A stretch of DNA of 32,001 bases from Bifidobacterium callimiconis (lineage in GTDB: Bacteria > Actinomycetota > Actinomycetes > Actinomycetales > Bifidobacteriaceae). The notes under the pieces are model-generated. The model was not told where the DNA came from, made no database searches, and saw only the letters and a list, made by a program, of their open reading frames with translations. Both the position numbers and the translations under genes were made by a program. Where the stretch lies: assembly GCF_003952005.1 (NCBI RefSeq), contig NZ_QXGJ01000016.1, forward strand, positions 1 through 32,001. The letters are read 5' to 3'. Of the stretch, positions 6,690 through 16,453 are shown piece after piece (the first letter of the stretch is position 1; each line of letters opens with the position of its first letter).

Positions 6690-8306
6690 TCAGCTCATGG
6701 TCCAGGAGGTGCTGGTGCCGAACTGGGAGTCGAAGTCGCTGCGGTCGATGGTCTCGGTGGTGAGTTCCGTGTCATCGCCGGCGCTCACAGTGGTGGAGTA
6801 GTCGCCGGTCACGGTCACGGTGATGTCGCTGTCGCCGGAGACCACGGTCTTGCCGTTCGCCTTGATGGTCACGGTGTTGCCGTTCGAATCGACCACCTTG
6901 CCGCCGTCCGCCACGTTGAGCGTGGAGATCGTGGTGTCCTCGGTCACCACCCAGGTGGAGGTGCCGTCCACGTTCACGCTGATCGGTGCGTCGCTGGCCG
7001 TGTCGTCCGTGGCGTTGGCATTGTCGGTGATTGACGCCGAACCGGTCCATGTGGTGCCTTCAAGCAGATACAGGTTCACTGTGGAGATCGTATCGGCGGT
7101 CACCTTGCCTTCCAGGGTTTGGTTTCGGCCGGTGAAGTTCACGGTCGCGCCGTTCGAACCCGCCGATCCCCAGTTGTTCGCATCGTTGCCTGACGCGTTG
7201 ATCAGCGTGGCCTTGGCGGTGTTGAAGTCGAGCGTGGTGTTCTGCAGCACCACGTCGGCGGTGGTGTTGGTGAAGTAGAACATCGAACCGGATTCGATGG
7301 CTGACTTCAGCGTGGAATCCTTGGCTTGGAACGTGGCATGTTCGCCGGTGGAGGATTCCGCGTCGCCGGATGTGGACTGGTAGATGATCACGCCGTTGGC
7401 GATCGGATCGGAGCCGGTCTTGCCGGTATTCGTACTTTCCAATGTGGAATTGTTGATCAGGATGGTGTTGTAGCCTTCCATGCCGGCGATCTGGCTGCCC
7501 GATGCGGTGCCGGTCACGTTGTTCGCCTGCACGTCGCCGGTCGAATACAGGAGCGGTGAGCCGGAACCTTCCGTGGACAGCGTGGAATCGGTGATCGACA
7601 CGTTGCCGCCGCCACGGTCGGTGGCAACCGTGGCGCTATGGTCGCCCTTGGTGGACGCCGTCACCGTACCGGCCAAGATCGTACCGGAATACGTGGCGTC
7701 AAGTCCGCGGGAATTGTCGGACGTGGTGCTGATCGTTGTGTCGTTGACCAGTGCGGTGCCGGAGTCCGTGGCGAACACGCCGTTCGAGCCGGAACTGGAT
7801 GCCGTGATCTTACTGCCATTGATGACGGTCTTGGCATTCTCGCCGACGGTGAGTGAAACGGAGTTCGTGCCGTAGAAGTTGTTGTTGTCGGCATTGTCGC
7901 TGTCGCCGGACTTGGTGAGTGTGTCATTGGTGATGGTCAGTGTTCCGCCGTTCTGCGACAGCGTCGCGTTCACATCGGAATCCGAGGATTCGATGGTCTC
8001 GCCGTCGGACGCCTTGGTCTCGCCGTCGGCGGTGAGCGTTGCCGAATATGAGCCGGTGTAATCGTATTTCATGGTGTTCGCGCCGCCCATGCCGCCGGGG
8101 GCACCGTTTTGTGACATGGATGACGAGGAGAGATGTTGGATCGCGAATGCGCTGCCGGCTCCAGCGGCCAGGCCTCCGGCCAGGGAGAGAGCTGCGGCGA
8201 CGGCGATGAGTTTTCGAGTGGCGAGTACCGGACGGACGTTTCCGTTGCCTGCTCCTCGGGAGCGTGAAGCGGATCTGCGCGGAGTCGCCGACCTGTGCAT
8301 GTTCAT
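6690..8306 (-). CDS. Membrane-anchored or secreted beta-helix surface protein
   Basis: The 538-residue product has an arginine-rich N-terminus (RSATPRRSASRSR), a hydrophobic segment KLIAVAAALSLAGGLAAGAGSAFA at about residues 33-56 that is a signal peptide (possible cut after AFA) or anchor, then SQNGAPGGMGG and about 470 residues of short, repetitive, T/S/N/D/G-rich strands (LTITNDTLTKSG, VSITDSTLSTEG, VVLQNTTLDFN). This pattern is typical of right-handed parallel beta-helix proteins. No LPXTG sortase motif is seen. An upstream extension to 8405 is open, but AAAGGAC (8311-8317) sits five bases before the ATG at 8306, which decides the start; ATG 8300 is a second possibility. It is the first gene of a two-gene minus-strand unit. 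An adhesion or glycan-binding role is inferred from fold and location, not shown. Confidence 0.82.
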   Translation of the reverse strand: MNMHRSATPRRSASRSRGAGNGNVRPVLATRKLIAVAAALSLAGGLAAGAGSAFAIQHLSSSSMSQNGAPGGMGGANTMKYDYTGSYSATLTADGETKASDGETIESSDSDVNATLSQNGGTLTITNDTLTKSGDSDNADNNNFYGTNSVSLTVGENAKTVINGSKITASSSGSNGVFATDSGTALVNDTTISTTSDNSRGLDATYSGTILAGTVTASTKGDHSATVATDRGGGNVSITDSTLSTEGSGSPLLYSTGDVQANNVTGTASGSQIAGMEGYNTILINNSTLESTNTGKTGSDPIANGVIIYQSTSGDAESSTGEHATFQAKDSTLKSAIESGSMFYFTNTTADVVLQNTTLDFNTAKATLINASGNDANNWGSAGSNGATVNFTGRNQTLEGKVTADTISTVNLYLLEGTTWTGSASITDNANATDDTASDAPISVNVDGTSTWVVTEDTTISTLNVADGGKVVDSNGNTVTIKANGKTVVSGDSDITVTVTGDYSTTVSAGDDTELTTETIDRSDFDSQFGTSTSWTMS

Positions 8307-8549
8307 GATCGTCCTTTCGAAGTTGATGACTTCATTGAACGACGGATGACGAAAAGACGGCTTTGGAGGAGCGCAAGGGGGTCTCGATATTTGCGTAAGG
8401 GGCACTCGGCATCGTGGTAATGTTCACCGGAAGTTTTCTGAATATCGACTGGAAACGTTGGGGCGCGGAAAGAATGAAATCCGACGATCACGTGCTGGTT
8501 CCCCCTATATTGGCCATCCGGGCTGCCTGCGGTTCAAGGTCGTCGGAAA

Positions 8550-8558
8550 TGGTATGTT
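8550..8558 (+). promoter_or_regulatory. Possible extended -10 promoter of the UvrA-like gene
   Basis: TGGTATGTT fits an extended -10 element (TG-N-TATGTT) and lies 46 bases before the start codon. No good -35 box is seen at 17 bases. The 298-base gap 8307-8604 separates divergent genes and must hold both promoters; I see no gene in it. Confidence 0.3.
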
Positions 8559-8604
8559 CGATGAAGGGATGAGACGATCATAGTGAGTTGACGAGGATGG
8601 GGAT

Positions 8605-11160
8605 ATGACTGATCGCAACAACACTTTCGTGAAGTCTGACCGCAAGACCGCTGCCGGGGTGCCGTCGGTCATCGAAGTGCACGGCGCCCGGGTGCACAAT
8701 CTCAAGAACATCGATGTGAATGTGCCGTTGAACCGGCTGGTCGGCATAGCCGGAGTCTCCGGCTCGGGCAAATCCTCACTGGCATTGGGCGTACTGTATG
8801 CGGAAGGGTCGCGCCGATATCTGGAGGCGTTATCCACATACACCCGTCGACGACTCACCCAGGCAGGCCGAGCGGCGGTGGACGAGGTGCTGCACGTGCC
8901 GGCGGCACTCGCACTACACCAGCGACCGAGCGTTCCCGGCATCCGGTCCACTTTTGGTACCATGACCGAACTGCTCAACAGTCTTCGTCTCCTGTTTTCC
9001 CGCGTCGGCTCCCATACATGCCCCCACTGCGGCACACGAAACGCTCCGACGTTGAACGTCGCCGCAGAGCAGCCGATCGTCTGCTCGGGATGCGGACAGG
9101 AGTTCTTCGGGCCGGGGGCTGAGGATCTTGCCTTCAACTCCGGTGGTGCGTGCCCTACCTGCTCCGGTACGGGCGTCGTGCGTGAGGTGAATCGAGCCGC
9201 GCTGGTGCCGGACGAGTCCAAGAGCATTGACGACGGTGCCGTACTGCCGTGGGGTTCCCTGATGTGGGATCTCATGAAGCAGGTGTGCGGTGCCATGGGC
9301 GTGCGTACGAACGTGCCGTTCCGTGACCTCACCGAGAAGGAACGGGATATCATATTCAACGGTCCGGCGGTCAAAAAGCACATCCTGTACAAGCCGAAGA
9401 AAGGGGACGACTTCGCCGAGCTTGACTTCACGTACTTCAATGCGGTGTACACCGTGGAGAACGCGCTCGCCAAGGCCAAGGACGAAAAAGGTCTGAAACG
9501 CGTGGCCAGATTCCTCAAGGAGGGGCCGTGTCCGGACTGCGAGGGAACGAGACTGTCCGCAAAAGCACGCAGTCCAAGGATCAACGGTCTGAATCTCGCC
9601 GAGGTGACGGCCATGACGCTGGACGAAACCGTGGCCTGGGTGCGGGCTGTTCCAGACACGCTTGACGGCGGTTTGCGCCCGATGGCGACGAACATTGGCG
9701 AATCCTTTCTTGACGTGGCGAAACGGTTGCTGGAACTTGGATTGGGCTATCTGTCGCTCGACAGGGCCGGGGCAACGCTGTCCACTGGGGAACGCCAGCG
9801 TGTGCAGTTGGCCCGCGCCGTACGCAATCGCACCACGGGCGTGCTCTATGTGCTCGACGAACCGTCCATCGGTTTGCACCCGTCGAATGTCGACGGTCTG
9901 CTCGGCGTGATGGACGATCTGGTGGCCGACGGCAATTCGGTGGTCGTGGTCGATCATGACGTCCGCGTGCTCAGGGCCGCCGATCATCTCATCGAGATGG
10001 GGCCGGTGGCCGGAGCCGAAGGCGGACACGTGATCGCGCAGGGTACCGTGGCGGAGATCGCCTCGAACCCGGACAGCCGTATCGCACCGTTCCTGCGGAC
10101 TGGGGCGACGCGGCGGATCCGCGAACAGGTTCCTGAGGATCACATGTTCGCAGCCGGGCGCATTCATATGGAGACCGGGTCTCTGCATACGGTCAAGCCG
10201 CTTTCCGTGGACATTCCCCGAGGCCGCCTGATCGTGGTGACCGGCGTTTCCGGTTCCGGCAAGACGACGATGGTGCTGGAGACGCTGATTCCCGCGTTGA
10301 AGGCCGCCGCCGCGCACGAACCCCTGCCGTCGCATGTACACGGCATCGAGGCGGATGGAATCGCCCGCGCGAATCTGATCGATGCCACGCCGATCGGCGC
10401 CAACGTGCGTTCCACGGTGGCCACCTACGCCGGTGTACATGACGAACTTCGTCGCGCCTTCGCCAGGGGAGACGAGGCCAAGGCGGCCGGATACAAGGCG
10501 GGGGACTTTTCCTACAACACCGGACGGCTGCGCTGCCCGACCTGTGACGGCACCGGGCAGATCAGTTTGGATGTGCAGTTCCTGCCGGACGTGGACATCG
10601 ACTGTCCGGACTGCCGGGGAAGCCGGTATTCGGTCGAAGCCGGTCACATCCATCGTCGTTCCAGGAACGGAACGACGATGACGTTGCCGCAGCTCATGGC
10701 GATGAGCGTTGACGAGGCGTTGACGGTGACCGACGACCTGCGCAAGGTGCATGCCAGGTTGGAGACCCTGCATGATTTGGGACTCGGATATCTCACGCTT
10801 GGCGAACCCACGCCGGCGCTTTCCGGAGGCGAGGCGCAGCGGCTCAAGCTTGCGAGTGAGATGGGCAAGGTCCAGTCGGATGCCGTCTTCGTGTTCGACG
10901 AACCGACCATCGGATTGCATCCGCTGGACGTGCGGGTGCTGTTGGGCGTATTCGATGGCTTGGTGGCCAATGGTGCCACCGTGGTGGTCATCGAACATGA
11001 TCTCGACGTGATCGCCAACGCGGACTACATGATCGACATGGGTCCGGGAGGCGGCGAGGCCGGCGGCCGAATCGTGGCCGCCGGCACGCCGGACCATATC
11101 ACAACTATCCCGGAAAGCATCACCGGCAAGTACCTTGCCTCCTACTGCGGGAAGGCCTAA
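8605..11160 (+). CDS. Class II UvrA-like ABC ATPase (no UvrB-binding domain)
   Basis: The 851-residue protein has both UvrA ATPase modules. Module 1: Walker A GVSGSGKSS (residues 50-58), signature LSTGERQRVQLA, Walker B VLYVLDEPSIGLHP. Module 2: Walker A GVSGSGKTT (about 546-554), signature LSGGEAQRLKLA, VFVFDEPTIGLHP. Zinc-finger cysteine pairs are present (CPTCSGTG, CPDCEGTR, CPTCDGTG, CPDCRGSR). It is about 90 residues shorter than housekeeping UvrA: the stretch after FSRVGSHTCPHCG goes almost directly to a CSGCG...CPTCSG module, where normal UvrA has its UvrB-binding domain. Such UvrA2/DrrC-type proteins are known in DNA-drug resistance in Streptomyces and in Deinococcus. It cannot be the main excision-repair UvrA. 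The gene is monocistronic and starts with GAGGATGGGG just before the ATG. Confidence 0.93.
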   Translation: MTDRNNTFVKSDRKTAAGVPSVIEVHGARVHNLKNIDVNVPLNRLVGIAGVSGSGKSSLALGVLYAEGSRRYLEALSTYTRRRLTQAGRAAVDEVLHVPAALALHQRPSVPGIRSTFGTMTELLNSLRLLFSRVGSHTCPHCGTRNAPTLNVAAEQPIVCSGCGQEFFGPGAEDLAFNSGGACPTCSGTGVVREVNRAALVPDESKSIDDGAVLPWGSLMWDLMKQVCGAMGVRTNVPFRDLTEKERDIIFNGPAVKKHILYKPKKGDDFAELDFTYFNAVYTVENALAKAKDEKGLKRVARFLKEGPCPDCEGTRLSAKARSPRINGLNLAEVTAMTLDETVAWVRAVPDTLDGGLRPMATNIGESFLDVAKRLLELGLGYLSLDRAGATLSTGERQRVQLARAVRNRTTGVLYVLDEPSIGLHPSNVDGLLGVMDDLVADGNSVVVVDHDVRVLRAADHLIEMGPVAGAEGGHVIAQGTVAEIASNPDSRIAPFLRTGATRRIREQVPEDHMFAAGRIHMETGSLHTVKPLSVDIPRGRLIVVTGVSGSGKTTMVLETLIPALKAAAAHEPLPSHVHGIEADGIARANLIDATPIGANVRSTVATYAGVHDELRRAFARGDEAKAAGYKAGDFSYNTGRLRCPTCDGTGQISLDVQFLPDVDIDCPDCRGSRYSVEAGHIHRRSRNGTTMTLPQLMAMSVDEALTVTDDLRKVHARLETLHDLGLGYLTLGEPTPALSGGEAQRLKLASEMGKVQSDAVFVFDEPTIGLHPLDVRVLLGVFDGLVANGATVVVIEHDLDVIANADYMIDMGPGGGEAGGRIVAAGTPDHITTIPESITGKYLASYCGKA

Positions 11161-11167
11161 GCGGGAT

Positions 11168-11214
11168 ATCTCATATCCTCCTCAGGCAACGTCGGCTCCC
11201 GAAGCCGGTGAGAT
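11168..11214. terminator. Possible hairpin between convergent genes
   Basis: ATCTCA (11168-11173) pairs with TGAGAT (11209-11214), and CGGCT (11193-11197) with AGCCG (11203-11207). There is no T-tract. It directly follows the UvrA-like gene and directly precedes the stop codon of the small minus-strand ORF. Confidence 0.3.
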
Positions 11215-11574
11215 TCAAGAGATTCGCGGCTGTACCATGACCGTGGATTCACGGCTGCACGTGCAGGGCGGAGTCGGCTCGGAGCGTCTGCGGAGCAGTT
11301 CCTCCTCCAGATATTCCGAGATGGAACAGTCCTCCTCCCGGAGGCATTCATCGCAGAATGCGTCGTGAATACATTCGTCGCAGAGACAGTCGCCGGGGGA
11401 GACAACCATTCTCGACTCGAGATTATCGAACATATGTCCGATATTGATGGCTTTGGAGTTGTGAATACCGTGGATTGGTGAAAGGGCTGCGGCGGCGATG
11501 GAATCGTCGTCGACGATGAGGGCGATCGGGGCGATCAAAGTGATCGCCGTGGGGCGAATGGTGATGGTAAGCAT
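11215..11574 (-). CDS. Small cysteine-rich hypothetical protein
   Basis: I do not recognise a family. The 119-residue product has a neutral-hydrophobic N-terminal half (TITIRPTAITLIAPIALIV, residues 3-21) and a cysteine-rich C-terminal half: CLCDEC-IHDAF-CDEC-LREEDC within about residues 63-82, then PPCTC near residue 104. The two CDEC pairs could bind a metal or form disulfides. The third codon positions are strongly G/C, as in the neighbouring genes, and AAGGA lies six bases before the ATG, which together favour a real gene. It is convergent with the UvrA-like gene. A metal-binding peptide or a modified-peptide precursor is possible; no modifying enzyme is nearby. Confidence 0.6.
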   Translation of the reverse strand: MLTITIRPTAITLIAPIALIVDDDSIAAAALSPIHGIHNSKAINIGHMFDNLESRMVVSPGDCLCDECIHDAFCDECLREEDCSISEYLEEELLRRRSEPTPPCTCSRESTVMVQPRIS

Positions 11575-11773
11575 GTGGAATCCTTGTCCTATATGGGTTG
11601 TTGGCGTCTGATGAACGGTGTTGGTGATAGGGGTGGTGGTGTCGAAGGTGGGGCGGTATCGGCTGCTGTGCTGATGGTTCTATAGATAGCATATTTCGTA
11701 CGTATGTTCTAATTTGGTGTAATGGGTGTGTCGTGAAACATGAGTGGGGGGCGTGAAACAATGGGGGTGGAAT
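11575..11773. other. Non-coding gap upstream of the cysteine-rich ORF
   Basis: This AT-richer stretch includes TACGTACGAAATATGC on the minus strand near 11690-11705, a plausible place for a promoter of the 119-residue gene, but no confident -35/-10 pair is visible. I see no gene here. Confidence 0.3.
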
Positions 11774-11825
11774 CCCTCCCTCAGTCACGCGTTCGCGTGA
11801 CAGCTCCCTCCTGAGGAGGGAGCAC
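11774..11825. repeat. Palindromic intergenic repeat, copy A2
   Basis: CCCTCCCTCAGTC, hairpin CACGCG-TT-CGCGTG, ACAGCTCCCTCC and GGAGGGAGCAC form the same unit as the copy near 6619, here in the CTCCCTCC rather than CTCCCCTC version. Confidence 0.85.
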
Positions 11826-11833
11826 AGAGCAAC

Positions 11834-12030
11834 GAGGCTCACACGTGCGTGCGACAGCTCCCTCCCGGGGAGGGAGCACGAAGCAATGAGGCTCACACGT
11901 GCGCGTATGGTTTGTCAGACCGTCACCCCCGTGCCCGTCGTCATCGTGAGACTCACGTGTGTACGTGACGTTTCTCCTCGATGGGGGGGAGAGAAGAACG
12001 GTGAAGCTCACGCGGACGCGTGATGGCTCG
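11834..12030. repeat. Degenerate tandem array derived from the palindromic repeat
   Basis: The block GA[GA]-[GA]CTCAC-[A]CG recurs at 11834, 11888, 11948 and 12003, spaced 54-60 bases. The first unit still has ACAGCTCCCTCCCGGGGAGG (11854-11873) and is a clear palindromic-repeat copy; the later units keep only the hairpin (CACGTGTGTACGTG, CACGCGGACGCGTG) and G-runs. It reads as a tandem expansion that has decayed toward the end of the permease gene. Confidence 0.55.
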
Positions 12031-12053
12031 CTGTCGGGGGACGCTGGGGAGGG

Positions 12054-15000
12054 CTACTCCACGGATTTCAGGGCGGCGAGCATGTCGATGTTCTTCAGAC
12101 GGCGATACATCACCCAGCCGAGCACGGCCAACACCACGCCGACCACGACGACCGGCGCCACAAACGCCAGCCAGCCCAACGCCGGATCGAACATGACCTC
12201 ATCCGGCGGCACTTCGGTGATGATGTACCGATGCAGCCACGCGCCGAACCCGTATCCGGCCAGAATGCCCAGACCGGACAACAGAATCGTCTCCTGATAG
12301 ATGTACATCGTGGTCTCATTGCTATGGAAACCCAGCACCTTGATCGTCGACAGCTCGCGAATGCGCTCCGAGACGTTCAGATTCGTCAGATTGTACAGAA
12401 TCACAATCGCCAGCAGCGCGGCCACCAGAATCAGCACCTCCATGATCTGATCAAGCGAATCAACGATCGTGGCCACCTGATTCTTCATCGTCGTGTTCTG
12501 CACTATGCCGCGCACGCCGTCCATCGCCATGAATCCGGCACCCTGCTTCCCGGTGTTCTCGATGCTGGAATCCTTCAGCCGCACCAGATAGGCGTTCGAC
12601 CGATAATCCCCGCCAAACACGCGCTCATACCCGCCCGCGGTCATGAAAATGAAATGGCCGATATACATCTCCGAGATGCCGCCGACACGCATACGCCGTT
12701 CCACGCCATTGCCGTCCGTAACCGTGAACGTGTCACCGACCCGAACATTCAGCATGTCGGCCATGCGCTCGCTGATCACCACGCCGTCGTCCGTCAGCAC
12801 CTGCGGATCATGCGTGACGCGGTCGCGTAGCGTGATGTAATCGCCGAAATTATAGGCGTCGTCGGTGGCGATCAACGTGATGGTCTGCTTGTCGTTCGCC
12901 TTGCCCGCCGTCTTGGTGACCTCTTCATAGCGGATCGCGCTGGATTCGGAGATCGCGTCGTCGTTCATCGCGTCGGCCAGCGACTTGCGCTGCTCGTCGT
13001 TGTTGTCGGACTTCTCCGCGACGATCATGTCGTAATGGATGAGATCGCCGAACTGACGTTCGCTGATCTGTCCGATGGACGACTGTACGCCCAGACCGGC
13101 AGTCAGCAGCGCCACCGCGCCGCACACGCCGAAGATGGTCATGAACATGCGCGTCTTGTATCGGAAGATGTTGCGTGCCGTCACCTTGCGTGTGAAACTC
13201 AGACGATTCCACAACGGCGTGATGTGCTCGAGAAGGATCTTCGACCCTTTCGCCGGTGGCTTGGGCAGCAGCAGGCTCGCCGGTTTCTCCCGAAGCTCCC
13301 TGCTCGCCGAAAGGCACGCCGGGACCACGGCGCTGACCCATGACAGCGCGAACGCCGTCGCGGTGATTCCCGGATGGAACTCCAGCGCGATACGCGGCAT
13401 GGTGAACCCGGAATCATAGGCGTGGTACACGATGAGCGGCAGCAGCGTATGGCCCGCGGCCACGCCGATCAGCGTGCCGATCGTGGACGCAGTGAACCCA
13501 TAGAACACGAACTTCTTCAGAATGTCGGCATTGCCGTAGCCGAGCGCCTTGAGCGTGCCGGAATTCGTGCGCTCCTCGTCGACCATGCGCCCCATCGTGG
13601 TGAACGTAACCAGCGCCGCCACGAAATACAGGAAGAACGGGAAGATGTTCGCCAGCTTGCGCACGATGTCGGCGATGATCTCATAGACACGGTAGCCGTT
13701 CGAAGTCAGTCCCTCGCGACGACCGTCGATCGAATACGCGGGAACCTCCAGCGAATCCACCTTCTCGCGGGCCAGCGCGATATTGTGTTCGGCGTCCGTG
13801 ATCTTCCGCTCGGCCTCGGGCTTGGCATCATTGAACTCCTGCAGTTTGGCGTCATACTCCTCCTCGGCCTTCTCGATCTGTCGCTGTCCCTTGATGAGTT
13901 GCGATGCGCCGTCGCTTACGCTGCCGGTGGCCTGGGAAACCGCCGAGCCGAGCTCGTGCTGCTTGCCGGCGAGCTGCTTCGACGCATCGGCGAGCGCGGC
14001 CGCATTGTCCTGATACTCCTGCGAACCCTGATCGAGCTGCCGTGCGCCGGCACTCCACTGTTCGAGTCCGGAGTTGTAGGCGTCCAGTCCGGTGTTGTAC
14101 TGGCCGACGGCGTCGTTGTAGGCGTCGAGCGCCTGATCGTAGCGTGCTTTGATGGTGTCGTACATGCTGCCGGTCAGTCCGGTGTTCGCCCAAGAGTTCA
14201 AGAGGGAGCCGGTCCTGTCGAGCACGGGTTTGACGGCTTCGAGCTGGGCGCGTGCCTGATCGAGCTGGGTCTTGACGTCGGAAAGCTGCTGCCAGGAGGT
14301 GCCGAGCTGTGTCTGGCCGCCGGTGAGTTGCTGGGCTCCGGCCGCAAGCTGGGTCTGTGCGGAGGTGATCGAGCTGCCGGCCGCGGCGATCTGCGCCACG
14401 GCGCCGGAGAGTTCCGCGCCTGCCGCGGAGGCCTGGTCGAGGGCCTGGGTGGAGCTGCTGGTCATCTGGTCCTTGGCCGATTCGATCTGTGTTTTGGCAT
14501 CGTCCAGCCGCTGCTGCGTGTCGGCGAGCTGCTGTTTGGCGTCATCCACCTGCTGCTGCGCCTTGTCGATCTGTTCGCGGCGTTCCGCGCGGATCGACTC
14601 CTCGCGTGCCTGCGGCTGGCCGGCCAGCCGCTTGGTCAGCGTGTCCTTGTGCCGCTGCACCAGATCGCGGTATGCGGTGGTCCAGTAGTCCACGCCGCGC
14701 GTGTCGGTGAATGTGACGCGTCCGATCATGCTCACGCTGGAGTCGAACGCACTGTCCGGCACCACCGCATAGCCGTCGAGCTTGCCGCTGCCGGCGGTCG
14801 ACTGGCCCATGTTGAGATCCGAGACGATCTCACTGGCTTCGACGAATCCGGTCACGGTGAAGTCGGTATGTGTGAGCACGGTGTCGCCGGCGATGTCGGG
14901 CTGTTCGGTCACGTGAATCGTGCTGCCGACGGCGTACTTGTCCTGCTCGCCGGCGTCCAGGGCGATTTCCGTGGCGGCGCGCGGCATGCGGCCTTTCGCG

Positions 15001-15454
15001 ATGGCGTAGGTGGACACGGTCGTCGGTGTGGAGAATACGCGCAGACTGTGGTCGCTGCCGGTGATAGTCACGTCTTTGAAGTAGCCGAATTCGGCGTCGC
15101 GCACGCCTGACGTGTCTTGGATGATCGTCTTGTCGTCGTCGGTCAGTCCGTAGTCGCTGATGATGGTGACGTCGGCCAGATTGTGGTCGTTGTAGAACGT
15201 GGTGCCGGTGCTTTGCATGTCGGGGGCGGTGACGGACAGTCCCACCAGGGCGAACGATCCCAGTGCCATCAGACTGACGATGGAGAGGAAGCGGCCCTTG
15301 GATTTCGCTAGGGTCTGTCGGATGTCCTTCCATAGCATGCGCTTGCGCATCGGGCCGCGTGATCCGGCGCCTGTGCGTGATTTCCTGCTGGCGCGCGGCC
15401 TCCCGCCGCCGCGGGATCGTGTTCCTCGTCGTGCATGTGTTCTGCCCATGTCGA

Positions 15455-15461
<7 letters not shown>
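12054..15461 (-). CDS. FtsX-like ABC transporter permease with long coiled-coil insert
   Basis: The 1135-residue membrane protein contains two FtsX/MacB-type permease halves. One hydrophobic span lies at about residues 58-77, then a Q/A/K/D-rich coiled coil covers about residues 280-570 (heptad-like QQQVDDAKQQLADTQQRLDDAKTQIESAKDQM). Three spans follow at about 600-730 (FPFFLYFVAALVTF; STIGTLIGVAAGHTLLPLIVYH; TAFALSWVSAVVPACL). The second FtsX half begins TARNIFRYKTRMFMTIFGVCG and ends in three more spans. Its ATG (15461) overlaps the ATPase stop codon in ATGGTGA, with AGGA six bases upstream, so the two are translationally coupled. A downstream start at 15350 (MRKRMLWKD) would remove an arginine-rich tail. 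It is likely an exporter or membrane-remodelling complex with the ATPase; the cargo is unknown. It is controlled by the adjacent TetR protein. Confidence 0.9.
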
Positions 15462-16156
<695 letters not shown>

Positions 16157-16242
16157 GGGATCTCCTTTCGGCAGGCGCGGGCGATGATGACGATGCGACG
16201 GTCGTCGGTGCGGGATGCCGTTGTCCCGCGATCGTAACTGTC

Positions 16243-16266
16243 ATCGGCTATGGACAACATGTTGAT
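16243..16266. promoter_or_regulatory. TetR operator, site 1 (exporter promoter)
   Basis: ATCGGC-T-ATG-G-ACAACATGTTGAT contains the perfect palindrome CAACATGTTG (16255-16264). It lies just downstream of the -10 box of the minus-strand operon, over the expected transcription start, so a bound repressor would block the exporter genes. The same 24 bases recur at 16365-16388 with two differences. Confidence 0.75.
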
Positions 16267-16274
16267 TTGCCTGC

Positions 16275-16304
16275 ATTGTAGGGATCGGCCGGTCGGCCCG
16301 GCAA
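16275..16304 (-). promoter_or_regulatory. Promoter of the ABC exporter operon
   Basis: On the minus strand TTGCCG (16304-16299) and TACAAT (16280-16275) are separated by 18 bases. TACAAT matches the -10 consensus at five of six positions. Operator site 1 follows within ten bases. Confidence 0.6.
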
Positions 16305-16324
16305 TGGCCAGAAACGCGAAAAGC

Positions 16325-16337
16325 GTTCATAATGAAC
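16325..16337. promoter_or_regulatory. Palindrome between the exporter and TetR genes
   Basis: GTTCAT-A-ATGAAC is a perfect 6-bp inverted repeat located between the two operator copies. It may be another binding site or chance. Confidence 0.3.
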
Positions 16338-16364
16338 GGTTTTTCGAAAATTGACCAGTATGGC

Positions 16365-16388
16365 ATCGGCAATGCACAACATGTTGAT
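16365..16388. promoter_or_regulatory. TetR operator, site 2 (tetR promoter side)
   Basis: ATCGGC-A-ATG-C-ACAACATGTTGAT repeats site 1 in the same orientation, 122 bases away, with the palindrome CAACATGTTG at 16377-16386. A TTGACC hexamer (16351-16356) upstream could be the -35 box for the regulator, which would then repress itself. Confidence 0.75.
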
Positions 16389-16453
16389 ATCGTTGGGCAC
16401 AACGGACGGCCATTGCATTCGGCGATTCGATGGGGAAAGGAGCCGGGACGGTC

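Noticed and set aside
8914..11097. 727-codon open frame antisense to the UvrA-like gene
   Set aside because: A shadow of a GC-rich gene; it has no motif and no ribosome binding site, and the plus-strand gene has all UvrA motifs.
11774..11880. CRISPR-like array suspected from regularly spaced palindromes
   Set aside because: Units are degenerate and adjacent to each other without unique spacers of fixed length, and no cas gene is near; the same unit occurs singly in many gaps.
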